IMG/VR virus record: IMGVR_UViG_3300022200_006040
Coordinates: 1 to 26,843 of that record
Origin: a virus
Direction: 5' to 3' (one strand)
DNA: 26,843 nucleotides
This document shows positions 6,623 to 13,127 of this stretch, piece after piece. Made by a program: the position numbers and the translations under genes. The notes under the pieces are model-generated. The model had not been told where the DNA came from and did not search any database. It saw nothing but the letters and a program-made list of their open reading frames with translations. The first letter of the stretch is position 1, and each line of letters starts with the position of its first letter.

Positions 6623-7392
6623 TGTCTTTCAATATCCTCTTCTACACAATTCTCACCATACTGGATCTCCACAATACGACAAGGAACATCATATGGGTTA
6701 GTTAATTGGTGCCATTCTCCGATTGGAACATGATATTCTTGGTGTACTGATAGCTGTTTTGCAGGCATACTGTATCCATTGGCCAATGCGCTGTTGACAA
6801 CGCATCGACCTTCACTCACGATCCAATATTCAGCACGCTGAAAGTGTCGTTGAAATGATAAAGATTTTCCTGGATCCACTGTTAGTTCTTTAACCTTTAG
6901 TCCAGGTATCTCATGCAACACTCGATAATAACCCCACTGGCGATCTGTTTTGGGTGATTTCCAATCCTGAAGAATCCAAGAACTTGAATTTGCCTTGTCT
7001 TCACCACCAACGCCAAACACAAATTCAACTTCTTCAAATACCATCTCGGGGATATTATCTTTGGTGCGATCTCCACCATTGGCAAAAATTACACCATCGA
7101 ACGGAATCCAATGTCCACCATGGTTTTTGACACCAAGTGCGTATTCAATTGCTTTGCAAGCAGATCCATCTGAATCGTCAAATTCAATGACTTCATCAAC
7201 ACATTCTAGTGCTTGAACAATTGCAGCTCGCTCTGTCCAGGGCATGAAGTAACGTCCTTTTTTACGATCGAGCCAATCGTCTGAATTTACACCTACAATT
7301 AAGTACGCACCCAGCTCTTTTGCTGCTTCTAGATAACGGATATGTCCGCTGTGAATCGGATCAAATCCACCCGTGGCAACCACAATCTTCAT
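6619..7392 (-). CDS. nucleotidyltransferase (HxGH) fused to a cupin
   Basis: A 257-residue two-domain protein. Residues 1-150 are a cytidylyltransferase-like domain: GGFDPIHSGH (8-17) with the catalytic HxGH (H14, H17), as in RfaE/TagD-type enzymes that make NDP- or CDP-activated precursors. Residues 160-250 look like the C-terminal cupin of type II mannose-6-phosphate isomerase (GKSLSFQRHFQRAEYWIVSEG, then VPIGEWHQLTNP). The predicted job is sugar or polyol activation plus isomerisation for the coupled glycosyltransferase. It has a strong Shine-Dalgarno (AAAGGAGATCTATATG) and a sigma70 promoter at 7420-7448, so the pair is probably early. Confidence 0.82.
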   Translation of the reverse strand: MKIVVATGGFDPIHSGHIRYLEAAKELGAYLIVGVNSDDWLDRKKGRYFMPWTERAAIVQALECVDEVIEFDDSDGSACKAIEYALGVKNHGGHWIPFDGVIFANGGDRTKDNIPEMVFEEVEFVFGVGGEDKANSSSWILQDWKSPKTDRQWGYYRVLHEIPGLKVKELTVDPGKSLSFQRHFQRAEYWIVSEGRCVVNSALANGYSMPAKQLSVHQEYHVPIGEWHQLTNPYDVPCRIVEIQYGENCVEEDIERQ

Positions 7393-7419
7393 ATAGATCT
7401 CCTTTAGAATTATTTTTAT

Positions 7420-7448
7420 ATTATAACTGATTTACACACTGAAGTCAA
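7420..7448 (-). promoter_or_regulatory. sigma70 promoter for the glycosyltransferase pair
   Basis: On the minus strand: TTGACT (7448-7443), 17-bp spacer, TATAAT (7425-7420). Only one -35 base departs from consensus. Start of the downstream gene at 7392. Confidence 0.7.
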
Positions 7449-7453
7449 CAGAC

Positions 7454-7633
7454 TCACCGGACTTTGGCTCCAGTGCTCTGAGAGCCACAATCAGGACAAA
7501 CAAATGTGATGGTTTCTCGTTCTGGGTTGAACGGTTTAGATTTTACGGAAAGTACATGAACTTCTGAAAAATACTTATACTCTGCGCACCTAGCGCAGTA
7601 AAGCATAGGTTCAGTATAAGCATGTCGGTTCAT
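7454..7633 (-). CDS. small zinc-ribbon-like protein
   Basis: A 59-residue protein (starts MNRHAYTEPMLYC) with two CxxC pairs, C13/C16 and C47/C50, separated by about 30 residues, the pattern of a zinc ribbon. This suggests nucleic-acid or protein binding, but no family is recognised. It has no good ribosome site; a GTTAAATA late-type box lies 9 bases upstream of the ATG (7643-7650). Confidence 0.6.
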   Translation of the reverse strand: MNRHAYTEPMLYCARCAEYKYFSEVHVLSVKSKPFNPERETITFVCPDCGSQSTGAKVR

Positions 7634-7642
7634 GTTACATAT

Positions 7643-7650
7643 TATTTAAC
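7643..7650 (-). promoter_or_regulatory. late-type box GTTAAATA
   Basis: Identical to the box in front of the radical SAM gene at 2368. Located 9 bases before the zinc-ribbon-like gene, which lacks a Shine-Dalgarno. Confidence 0.35.
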
Positions 7651-7697
7651 TGTTTTTAGTTCTTGGCATATTATTGTTTGTACTGACAAAAATTCTA

Positions 7698-7796
7698 TTA
7701 TCCTAGATGGTACAATCTAAACCCAATATAAATCATACTACTGAATACAACGACTGGTATCAGCCAATCGATAATTTCTAAAAGTTTATCACCCAT
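7698..7796 (-). CDS. 32-residue membrane peptide
   Basis: A short frame starting MGDKLLEIIDWLIP with one hydrophobic helix (about residues 10-27) and ending HLG. Its ATG lies 1 base after the stop of the acidic protein upstream (7798-7971), so it could be translated by coupling. Tiny single-span proteins are common in T4-like phages. No function recognised; the call rests on spacing and hydrophobicity. Confidence 0.5.
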   Translation of the reverse strand: MGDKLLEIIDWLIPVVVFSSMIYIGFRLYHLG

Positions 7797-7797
7797 G

Positions 7798-7971
7798 TTA
7801 GAACCCGTCTACATTAAAATCAACATCGTCAAAACTAGAAATTGAGAAATAATCACCGAATGAATTATACTGGTCCCAATCTTCCATCATTTTAGATTCT
7901 ACTTCAGCATAGTAGCGTACCTCGTCATTGCTATCAATTTCGCCATCAAAATCAAAATCAAAATCGTTCAT
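7798..7971 (-). CDS. small acidic protein
   Basis: A 57-residue, very acidic protein beginning with a DFDFDFD repeat and ending DDVDFNVDGF. It has a clear ribosome site (AGGAGTCTACCATG) and a sigma70 promoter just upstream (8007-8035), so it is a real early-type gene. The charge pattern could mimic nucleic acid, as anti-restriction or inhibitor proteins do, but that is speculation. Confidence 0.65.
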   Translation of the reverse strand: MNDFDFDFDGEIDSNDEVRYYAEVESKMMEDWDQYNSFGDYFSISSFDDVDFNVDGF

Positions 7972-8006
7972 GGTAGACTCCTGGTTGGTTGTTAAACAAT
8001 ATGCAT

Positions 8007-8035
8007 AGTATAGTAGTTGACAAGTTCTATGTCAA
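8007..8035 (-). promoter_or_regulatory. sigma70 promoter
   Basis: Minus strand TTGACA (8035-8030), 17-bp spacer, TATACT (8012-8007). It points at the acidic-protein gene starting at 7971. Confidence 0.7.
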
Positions 8036-8056
8036 CCTCTATTCTATAGAAATTTT

Positions 8057-8230
8057 TTATGCGTCGCAAGATTCTTCTAATTCGCGTGTTTCATATTCTA
8101 AATAACGTGCTTCTTGAATAATATCATCTAACTCGTAACATTTAGAAATTTTATTAGATTCTGATAATTCAATAATTTTTTTAGCTAAACATCGAGCTTT
8201 TTTAATAATTAACTTATTATCGTGTAACAT
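8057..8230 (-). CDS. small charged helical protein
   Basis: A 57-residue protein starting MLHDNKLIIKKARCLAKK, rich in Lys/Glu and predicted mostly helical. It starts 3 bases after the DUF3310 gene stop, so it is in the same operon. The ribosome site is weak (AAAGG in the upstream gene). No family recognised. Confidence 0.55.
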   Translation of the reverse strand: MLHDNKLIIKKARCLAKKIIELSESNKISKCYELDDIIQEARYLEYETRELEESCDA

Positions 8231-8233
8231 ATA

Positions 8234-8446
8234 TTATTTGCCTTTAATAGTATGAATATATCGATCCAGATACCACTTAGCTTTTTCTAATTCTTGTATT
8301 GTGGCGTCTTTTTTTCCTGCTCGCAAGACATATTTCACTACGTTACCTAAATGAAATCCAAGACCAAAATCTTCAATGATATCAATAACTTCAAATTTAT
8401 TTCCCTGATAATGATCTGGATGATCTACCATTTCTTTTTTTGACAT
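8234..8446 (-). CDS. DUF3310 family phage protein
   Basis: A 70-residue protein with the DUF3310 pattern: VDHPDHYQGNKFEVIDIIED, GLGFHLGNVVKYVLRAGKK and LEKAKWYLDRYI. The domain is widespread in phages, sometimes linked to nucleotide metabolism, but without an agreed function. The HPDHY motif and the conserved AGKK are intact. It is followed within 3 bases by the charged helical protein. Confidence 0.88.
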   Translation of the reverse strand: MSKKEMVDHPDHYQGNKFEVIDIIEDFGLGFHLGNVVKYVLRAGKKDATIQELEKAKWYLDRYIHTIKGK

Positions 8447-8455
8447 ACTAATACC

Positions 8456-8686
8456 CTACGTTAAAAATTTATATAGAAGAATTATACTACCCAACACAGT
8501 CATTGTCAAGTTAGTAATAATAAGAGGAGTATCTTTCATACGTAGCGATGCCCACGACCAAAGCACGCCACCGCTTACTTGTACAATAGGACCCAATGGA
8601 TAAAAATTAGCAGCATTTAGCCCAACACTAACAATAAGTGTAACAGTTGCCGCCCATTTAATTTGTTCTAACTTTGATAATTTCAT
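8456..8686 (-). CDS. small three-helix membrane protein
   Basis: A 76-residue protein with hydrophobic segments at about 10-27, 30-47 and 53-75. It has the look of small conserved membrane proteins of T4-like marine phages. Its start overlaps the end of the 8658-9530 gene by 29 bases, so translation is probably coupled. Function unknown. Confidence 0.7.
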   Translation of the reverse strand: MKLSKLEQIKWAATVTLIVSVGLNAANFYPLGPIVQVSGGVLWSWASLRMKDTPLIITNLTMTVLGSIILLYKFLT

Positions 8687-9530
8687 TTAACTTAGACTCC
8701 CAGTGAGATCCTAATTCTTGCAATCTGTTACGATTGTGTGTAGCAGCCCTTTCGCATTTTTGTTTATTATACACGGTAGTTGCTAAGGTGTCAAGTAATT
8801 TGCACAATCTAAGTTCTTGATTTGTAATAGAGTCGTAGCTGTGATCAACTAAGTCGTCGAGTACGTCAAACCCATTTTCTCTGAGAATATCAACAGAATG
8901 CGGACTACAAAATAGTAGCCACGGCCGCGGTGTTTGTAATGCTCTGAAAATTTTTTCAGAAAACGCAATAACAGAATCTGAAACATAGCTTTCTGCGACA
9001 ATAGTAACTTCGCTAGCCATAGCAGCAGTATCTGGATTATGTTCTGAAATTATTGGAATTTTGTTAATTAGTTCATTAAATGCCCAGTCCCAATGTGGCC
9101 AATTAACTTCTCGATGCATTTGCCTAAAGAATTCTTGTCGTTCTTCTATACTTGGATCACGTGTATGATATAAGCAATTAAAACTAATAATATTGTTATC
9201 AATGAGATTGCGTTCGTGCAACTTATATAATAGCAATAAACGTTCGCCACTAAGGCGATTTAACATACAATTTAACCGAATAGATGGTTTAATATTTTCA
9301 ATTTCGTTGCACAAATATATGTGCCAAAATTCAGGTGCAATAGATTCTACACTACGTCCATCTAGAAAATAATTATCGGTTATAATAGGTTTATCAGTTT
9401 CTATTTGTAAGCAATCAACTAATTGTATGTGCGCATCTGGCCTGCACGTTTGTAATTGTTGAACAATCGAATCTTCTTTGTCTTGACAGCCTGCTTGCCA
9501 AATACGATCATGATGTGTGGAAATGTGCAT
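8658..9530 (-). CDS. phage protein of a two-member family (paralogue of the 22145-23110 gene)
   Basis: A 290-residue protein of no family I can name. Its C-terminal third shares a pattern with the plus-strand gene at 22145-23110: V-x-IV-x-E, then EK-x3-AL, a hydrophobic strand with P, then GFD-x3-DL-x-D-x2-YD. The pattern recalls the donor-binding half of glycosyltransferases such as family 10, but key residues cannot be assigned. It starts 29 bases from the divergent gene at 9560. There is no Shine-Dalgarno; an ATTAAATA box lies 5 bases before the ATG, suggesting a leaderless late mRNA. Confidence 0.7.
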   Translation of the reverse strand: MHISTHHDRIWQAGCQDKEDSIVQQLQTCRPDAHIQLVDCLQIETDKPIITDNYFLDGRSVESIAPEFWHIYLCNEIENIKPSIRLNCMLNRLSGERLLLLYKLHERNLIDNNIISFNCLYHTRDPSIEERQEFFRQMHREVNWPHWDWAFNELINKIPIISEHNPDTAAMASEVTIVAESYVSDSVIAFSEKIFRALQTPRPWLLFCSPHSVDILRENGFDVLDDLVDHSYDSITNQELRLCKLLDTLATTVYNKQKCERAATHNRNRLQELGSHWESKLNEIIKVRTN

Positions 9531-9535
9531 TCAAT

Positions 9536-9543
9536 TATTTAAT
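9536..9543 (-). promoter_or_regulatory. late-type box ATTAAATA 5 nt from the start codon
   Basis: On the minus strand, 5 bases (ATTGA) separate the box from the ATG at 9530, with no ribosome site. Compare 10544-10551, which has the same eight bases 4 nt from an ATG. Confidence 0.4.
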
Positions 9544-9559
9544 ACAGATATATAGTGTT

Positions 9560-10180
9560 ATGAATGAATATTGCTTGTTGTACAACCCTAGGTTGTTGGT
9601 TTCGCAGATTTTTCCGGTATTGCCATTGAATACGTTAATTAACCGTTGCAACGAATCTTTGCAAAAGCCAAGAGAAACACACACCGACGGCCAGAAGAAC
9701 GATCTGGCACGCATGGTTCGCCTAAATTGGATGGTCGAAAATCTAAAAACTGATCGCGTATGGAAACCAATAGTGTTAACCCTGCGTTATTTTTTAATGA
9801 CCACTATTACGGGTGATACTCGGTTACAAGCAATTGAACTATCACCGCATATCACAGTTGTTCCCGCACTGCTAACCATTAAACATCAGTATCTGGATCA
9901 GTTTCCAGATTGGATCGAAATAGAAAGCACATCACACTTGGCAGAACTAATGTCTATATCCGAAGAAAAAATAGTATTTGCAGAGAATTTTACAAACTGG
10001 ACAGATCAAGAACTTGAATGGATTGAATTTGATTTACAAGAAACCAGTACACACATGCACGACGAAGATCAACGTTTGCGCATGATGTACAATTATCTAG
10101 ATCAACAGTCGAATGATTTTTGCTTTTCTAGAGATTGGATTAGCAATTTTATTGAGAATTGGAATCAGTACGATTTTTAA
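9560..10180 (+). CDS. phage protein of unknown function, plus strand
   Basis: A 206-residue protein when started at ATG 9560 (MNEYCLLYNPRL). An upstream in-frame ATG at 9515 would overlap the divergent gene. It contains GDTRLQAIEL (about 93-102), MSISEEKIVFAENFTNW, and an acidic, tryptophan-rich C-terminus (WTDQELEWIEFDL). One of only three plus-strand genes here. No ribosome site is visible; a poor late-like GATATATA lies 5 bases upstream. Its 3' end overlaps the convergent gene 10149-10325 by 32 bases. No homologue recognised. Confidence 0.65.
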   Translation: MNEYCLLYNPRLLVSQIFPVLPLNTLINRCNESLQKPRETHTDGQKNDLARMVRLNWMVENLKTDRVWKPIVLTLRYFLMTTITGDTRLQAIELSPHITVVPALLTIKHQYLDQFPDWIEIESTSHLAELMSISEEKIVFAENFTNWTDQELEWIEFDLQETSTHMHDEDQRLRMMYNYLDQQSNDFCFSRDWISNFIENWNQYDF

Positions 10181-10325
10181 TTTGTTTGTCTAGTTCTTCC
10201 AGTTGTTCAACTGGAGTTTTCGTTTTATTTTTGTTTCCAAAGATACGTTCCCAGTTATCTTCGTATGCTTTCTGATCTGCACCCTTGCGCGGTGCTGATC
10301 CTTTTCCGCCGTGCCAACTATTCAT
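10149..10325 (-). CDS. small conserved phage protein (NSWHGGKGS type)
   Basis: A 58-residue, very polar protein starting MNSWHGGKGSAPRKG, followed by AYEDNWERIFG and a charged helical tail. Small proteins of this shape (basic glycine-rich N-terminus, then NWERIFG-like) are common in T4-like phages; function unknown. The start overlaps the stop of the preceding mini-gene by 4 bases (ATGA). Its 3' end overlaps the convergent plus-strand gene. Confidence 0.65.
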   Translation of the reverse strand: MNSWHGGKGSAPRKGADQKAYEDNWERIFGNKNKTKTPVEQLEELDKQIKNRTDSNSQ

Positions 10326-10393
10326 GGGTAATTTTTAATCCAATATCCTATTAAGAGACCGATTACGATCGAAAGTAAAACAGTTAGTGTCAT
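10322..10393 (-). CDS. 23-residue membrane mini-protein
   Basis: A very short frame (MTLTVLLSIVIGLLIGYW and five more residues) consisting of one hydrophobic helix with a short polar tail. It is overlapped at both ends by ATGA junctions with its neighbours, which argues that it is translated. Function unknown. Confidence 0.45.
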   Translation of the reverse strand: MTLTVLLSIVIGLLIGYWIKNYP

Positions 10394-10539
10394 AATGGTT
10401 CTGTAAATTCAGATGTATCGTTGTCTAAGTCGTAGCGTCCTGTGATAAACCATTCTCTTGGTACTGCCCATTCAGGAGCGTCAGAATAGTCATAATTTGC
10501 TACTTCGTTATTTTCGTTAGGATCTTCTTTATCTTCCAT
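10390..10539 (-). CDS. small acidic protein, first of a coupled trio
   Basis: A 49-residue acidic protein (MEDKEDPNENNEVANYDYSD, then APEWAVPREWFITGRYD). The Trp/Pro-rich centre suggests a small folded binding element. No Shine-Dalgarno; the box ATTAAATA ends 4 bases before the ATG (10544-10551). It heads three mini-genes joined by ATGA overlaps. Confidence 0.5.
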   Translation of the reverse strand: MEDKEDPNENNEVANYDYSDAPEWAVPREWFITGRYDLDNDTSEFTEPL

Positions 10540-10543
10540 AACG

Positions 10544-10551
10544 TATTTAAT
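10544..10551 (-). promoter_or_regulatory. late-type box ATTAAATA 4 nt from the start codon
   Basis: Box and ATG (10539) are separated by CGTT only, and no ribosome site is present, so a leaderless transcript is expected. Confidence 0.4.
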
Positions 10552-10570
10552 GCAAGTGCCTATTATTAAA

Positions 10571-10592
10571 GCGGAACCTCTTGCTCCTCCGC
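10571..10592 (-). terminator. weak hairpin terminator candidate after tRNA-Leu(UAG)
   Basis: On the minus strand GCGGA and TCCGC enclose a 12-base loop, followed by TTTAAT. The stem is only 5 bp, so termination would be inefficient; it may instead be a processing structure. The GC-rich bases between it and the tRNA (10593-10629) show no gene and could be a decayed tRNA. Confidence 0.3.
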
Positions 10593-10629
10593 TAGGTTGG
10601 GGGTGTTTGGTGCCCAGGGGGCTCTAATT

Positions 10630-10714
10630 TGGTACGGGTGGAGGGACTCGAACCCCCAAGCCTCTCGGCAACAGGACCTAAACCTATCGTGGTTACCAAT
10701 TTCACCACACCCGC
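10630..10714 (-). tRNA. tRNA-Leu (anticodon UAG)
   Basis: 85 bases including an encoded CCA. Acceptor GCGGGTG/CACCCGT, anticodon loop TTTAGGT (UAG, codon CUA), long class II variable arm TGCCGAGAGGC, T-loop TTCGAGT. Confidence 0.95.
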
Positions 10715-10717
10715 ATT

Positions 10718-11341
10718 TTATATCTCATCTATTAAATTATATCGAAAAAGTACCTTTTTTACAGTAACGGCACTCCCCCACTTGTAATTTAACTCTTTTA
10801 GTGTAGCACTTAAAGTACCACACCTCTTAAACGTAGCGATAATTTCTTCATCACTACACTTTCTTGCTTTTTTCCCTTCGTACTGTCCTTTTTTCCAAGT
10901 ATCTGTAATACTATGGCAATTAGGACACAAACATCTTAAATTATTTCTAACATTATTATAACGATCACCGTCGATGTGATCTAACTCTAATGTTATACGT
11001 AAACCCATCCATTCATCTAATCCGCAATGTGAGCATTTATAGTCCTGCTCTTCCATTACAATCTTTTTACGTAATCTTTCGCCTAACTCTTCAAACGGTT
11101 TTTCTTCTACTAGTTTACGTCTATGCGAAGCATGACTTTTAGCTCGATGCTCGGCACTAAAAATAGGTATTTTCCCATCAGCGTGTGCTTTCTTTAAGCC
11201 TGCGCTGTTTTTTGCTTTGTTAGCAGGGCAACTATTAGCACTTTTAGCACATCTGTATCTACCAGTTGTTGGGCTAAAATAATGTGCTGGTTGTCCACAC
11301 CCGCTATCGCAAAGTTTTCCTTCTGGTATTTCGTGTTCCAT
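10718..11341 (-). CDS. HNH homing-type endonuclease
   Basis: A 207-residue HNH nuclease. An N-terminal zinc-finger-like stretch (C11, C15, C31, C38) is followed by a basic NUMOD3-like repeat (NSAGLKKAHADGK, FSAEHRAKSHASHRRK). The HNH core has zinc cysteines C103/C106 and C139/C142, catalytic DHIDGD (121-126), NNVRNNLRC and NCHS. A C-terminal helix-turn-helix-like segment (SDEEIIATFKRCGTLSATLKEL) should bind DNA. It lies between tRNA genes, ending 4 bases from tRNA-Leu, as free-standing homing endonucleases do in T4-like phages. It could target the tRNA region of competitor phages. Confidence 0.9.
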   Translation of the reverse strand: MEHEIPEGKLCDSGCGQPAHYFSPTTGRYRCAKSANSCPANKAKNSAGLKKAHADGKIPIFSAEHRAKSHASHRRKLVEEKPFEELGERLRKKIVMEEQDYKCSHCGLDEWMGLRITLELDHIDGDRYNNVRNNLRCLCPNCHSITDTWKKGQYEGKKARKCSDEEIIATFKRCGTLSATLKELNYKWGSAVTVKKVLFRYNLIDEI

Positions 11342-11402
11342 ACTTTTATTTATTAAAGTTGGTAGACACGTGCTATTTTGTTATACCAAAAGGTTCTAAA
11401 TT

Positions 11403-11478
11403 TGGAGCCCGCGATAGGAGTCGAACCTACGACCTGCTGATTACAAGTCAGCTGCTCTACCAACTGAGCTACACGGGC
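11403..11478 (-). tRNA. tRNA-Thr (anticodon UGU)
   Basis: 76 bases with encoded CCA. Acceptor GCCCGTG/CGCGGGC, anticodon loop CTTGTAA (UGU, codon ACA), T-loop TTCGACT. Confidence 0.95.
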
Positions 11479-11517
11479 GTTTATAGTGCGCATTAACTAC
11501 GTACTTTATTTACAAAT

Positions 11518-12054
11518 TTATTTAGCAATACCTAAATAATTCATGACATTTTCTGGCGAACTTTCGCCATAAGGATCCGGGTTGTCTGCGGTAGCATCTG
11601 GTTCAACAAATGCTTTTTCAACAACACCGTCCTTGATAACAACAGCAAAACGCTTTGAACGCTTACCAAAGCCAAGTTGGCTAAAGTCAGCAAGGCGGCC
11701 AAGTGCATCAGCAAACTCGCCGTTGCCGTCTGGCAGAACCTTAACATTCTGGATACCCAAAAAGTCTGCCCATGCATTCATAACAAAGCCGTCGTTAACG
11801 CTTGCTACATAAATTTCATCAATACCAGCATCGCGAATCTTGAAATAGTTATTTTCAAAACCAGGCAACTGATAAGTTGAACAAGTTGGTGTATACGCAC
11901 CTGGCAAACTAAACACTACTACACGCTTACCACCAAAAAGGTCCTTAGTAGTCTTGTGTACAAATTCGCCACCGATTGGGCAACCACCATCACCGGGAGG
12001 CAAATCGCCTTCTCGGTAATAAAAAGTGATGTCTGGAATACGAGTTCCTTCCAT
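11518..12054 (-). CDS. peroxiredoxin (Prx5/type II family)
   Basis: A 178-residue thiol peroxidase. The active-site motif PGAYTPTCS places the peroxidatic cysteine at C58 with T55; the conserved basic segment GKRSKRFAVV follows later. The sequence resembles the Prx5/PrxGrx group, which reduces H2O2 and alkyl hydroperoxides using glutathione or glutaredoxin. It has a strong Shine-Dalgarno (AAGGAGATAAAACAATG). A second cysteine, C25 (GDGGCPIGGE), could be a resolving or metal-binding residue. In a sulfur-oxidising host, protection of the oxygen-sensitive Fe-S enzymes during infection is a plausible role. Confidence 0.92.
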   Translation of the reverse strand: MEGTRIPDITFYYREGDLPPGDGGCPIGGEFVHKTTKDLFGGKRVVVFSLPGAYTPTCSTYQLPGFENNYFKIRDAGIDEIYVASVNDGFVMNAWADFLGIQNVKVLPDGNGEFADALGRLADFSQLGFGKRSKRFAVVIKDGVVEKAFVEPDATADNPDPYGESSPENVMNYLGIAK

Positions 12055-12088
12055 TGTTTTATCTCCTTAAAAATATATTATACAATTT

Positions 12089-12847
12089 TTATAATGCAAC
12101 TTTATATAATTTAGCTAAGTCTAGAACAATATCACGCTCTGCCTTTTTATGTAAAGTATACCATGTGTTATGTATGGTGTTTGCTAAATCATAATGGTCG
12201 TCTAGATCAAAGTAATCAATGACCTGTCTGTATAACTTTTGGTCTAATGTTGGTTGAAATAGTATATCACCATTTAATACCAAATCACTAGATGAACTAG
12301 ATTCTATATTAGAACATCCAAATTTTTTAAATATTTCTTCACTTAAATTGTTTAAGTTTGAGTTTAACTTTACATATGATCTATATGCTAAGTCTGGCGA
12401 AATATTTAAAATAATTTTTTTGTCAAAATTATCAATATAGTCGTTATGAGAAAACCAAATATATTGGTCTATGACTTCTCGAAACTTCCATTCGATGTTT
12501 AACCAGTTGTGCCAGGATCTCGTTGGCGCATATACCTCTTTATTAATAAATTCTATTTTATTTTCTAAATCAGTAAAATCTACGTTAAAAACATTTAATA
12601 TGTCTCTAATCTCTTGTTGAACAGTTAACGGATAATGTGAAATATCTGTTGAATCAAATTCAGGCCAGGTTGGGTCTTTGATTGAATTGTATTTTTCTAA
12701 ATTCCAATTCCAGTTTTTTTTATTAGCAATAAACCTAAATTTAAATTTGTCGTCCAATAAACATAACCATCTTAGATGGTTACCAAACCCTCCGGTCGGA
12801 GCCAAAATTGCATATCTTGATCTAACGATCTCAGATATGCTTTCCAT
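12089..12847 (-). CDS. phage protein of unknown function with GGFGNHLRW motif
   Basis: A 252-residue protein. Near the N-terminus is ILAPTGGFGNHLRWLCLLD (14-32), a glycine loop after a hydrophobic strand that could bind a nucleotide or phosphate, as in sulfotransferase-like folds; this is only suggestive. Residues 53-63 carry YNSIKDPTWPE, which also occurs in the neighbouring radical SAM protein (13128-14144). It follows the 12847-13035 gene with a TAATG overlap, so the sigma70 promoter at 13073-13101 probably serves both. Genes of this look recur in marine T4-like phages. Confidence 0.65.
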   Translation of the reverse strand: MESISEIVRSRYAILAPTGGFGNHLRWLCLLDDKFKFRFIANKKNWNWNLEKYNSIKDPTWPEFDSTDISHYPLTVQQEIRDILNVFNVDFTDLENKIEFINKEVYAPTRSWHNWLNIEWKFREVIDQYIWFSHNDYIDNFDKKIILNISPDLAYRSYVKLNSNLNNLSEEIFKKFGCSNIESSSSSDLVLNGDILFQPTLDQKLYRQVIDYFDLDDHYDLANTIHNTWYTLHKKAERDIVLDLAKLYKVAL

Positions 12848-13035
12848 TACGAACGTTCCATACCTGCTGCTTCAGCAACAATAGCGTTTACTTCTTCAAG
12901 TGAACTACACATTACCTTGGCAGTAGTCCAGTCGTCGTTGTCATCGCGACCGCTAACTTCTACCATGTAACCGTTATCGTAAAAATATACGTTAAGTGAA
13001 TCATCTGCTTTAGTAAGTTTATCTGACAGTTTCAT
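12847..13035 (-). CDS. small conserved phage protein
   Basis: A 62-residue protein (MKLSDKLTKADDSLNVYFYD at the start, then GYMVEVSGRDDNDDWTTAKV), acidic, with a likely beta-sheet centre. The type is common in marine T4-like phages without a known function. Strong Shine-Dalgarno (AGGAGAGTATAATATG), and a promoter at 13073-13101. Its stop overlaps the next start (TAATG). Confidence 0.75.
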   Translation of the reverse strand: MKLSDKLTKADDSLNVYFYDNGYMVEVSGRDDNDDWTTAKVMCSSLEEVNAIVAEAAGMERS

Positions 13036-13072
13036 ATTATACTCTCCTATGGGTTGTTGTTAAAGTTTGTTT

Positions 13073-13101
13073 ATTATAACATCACAGATACCGAAATGCA
13101 A
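13073..13101 (-). promoter_or_regulatory. sigma70 promoter
   Basis: Minus strand TTGCAT (13101-13096), 17-bp spacer, TATAAT (13078-13073), upstream of the gene starting at 13035. Confidence 0.6.
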
Positions 13102-13112
13102 TCTTTTTTGAA

Positions 13113-13120
13113 AATAAATA
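13113..13120 (+). promoter_or_regulatory. late-type box AATAAATA 7 nt from the start codon
   Basis: Plus strand, 7 bases before the ATG at 13128, with no Shine-Dalgarno for that gene. Confidence 0.35.
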
Positions 13121-13127
13121 TGCAATA

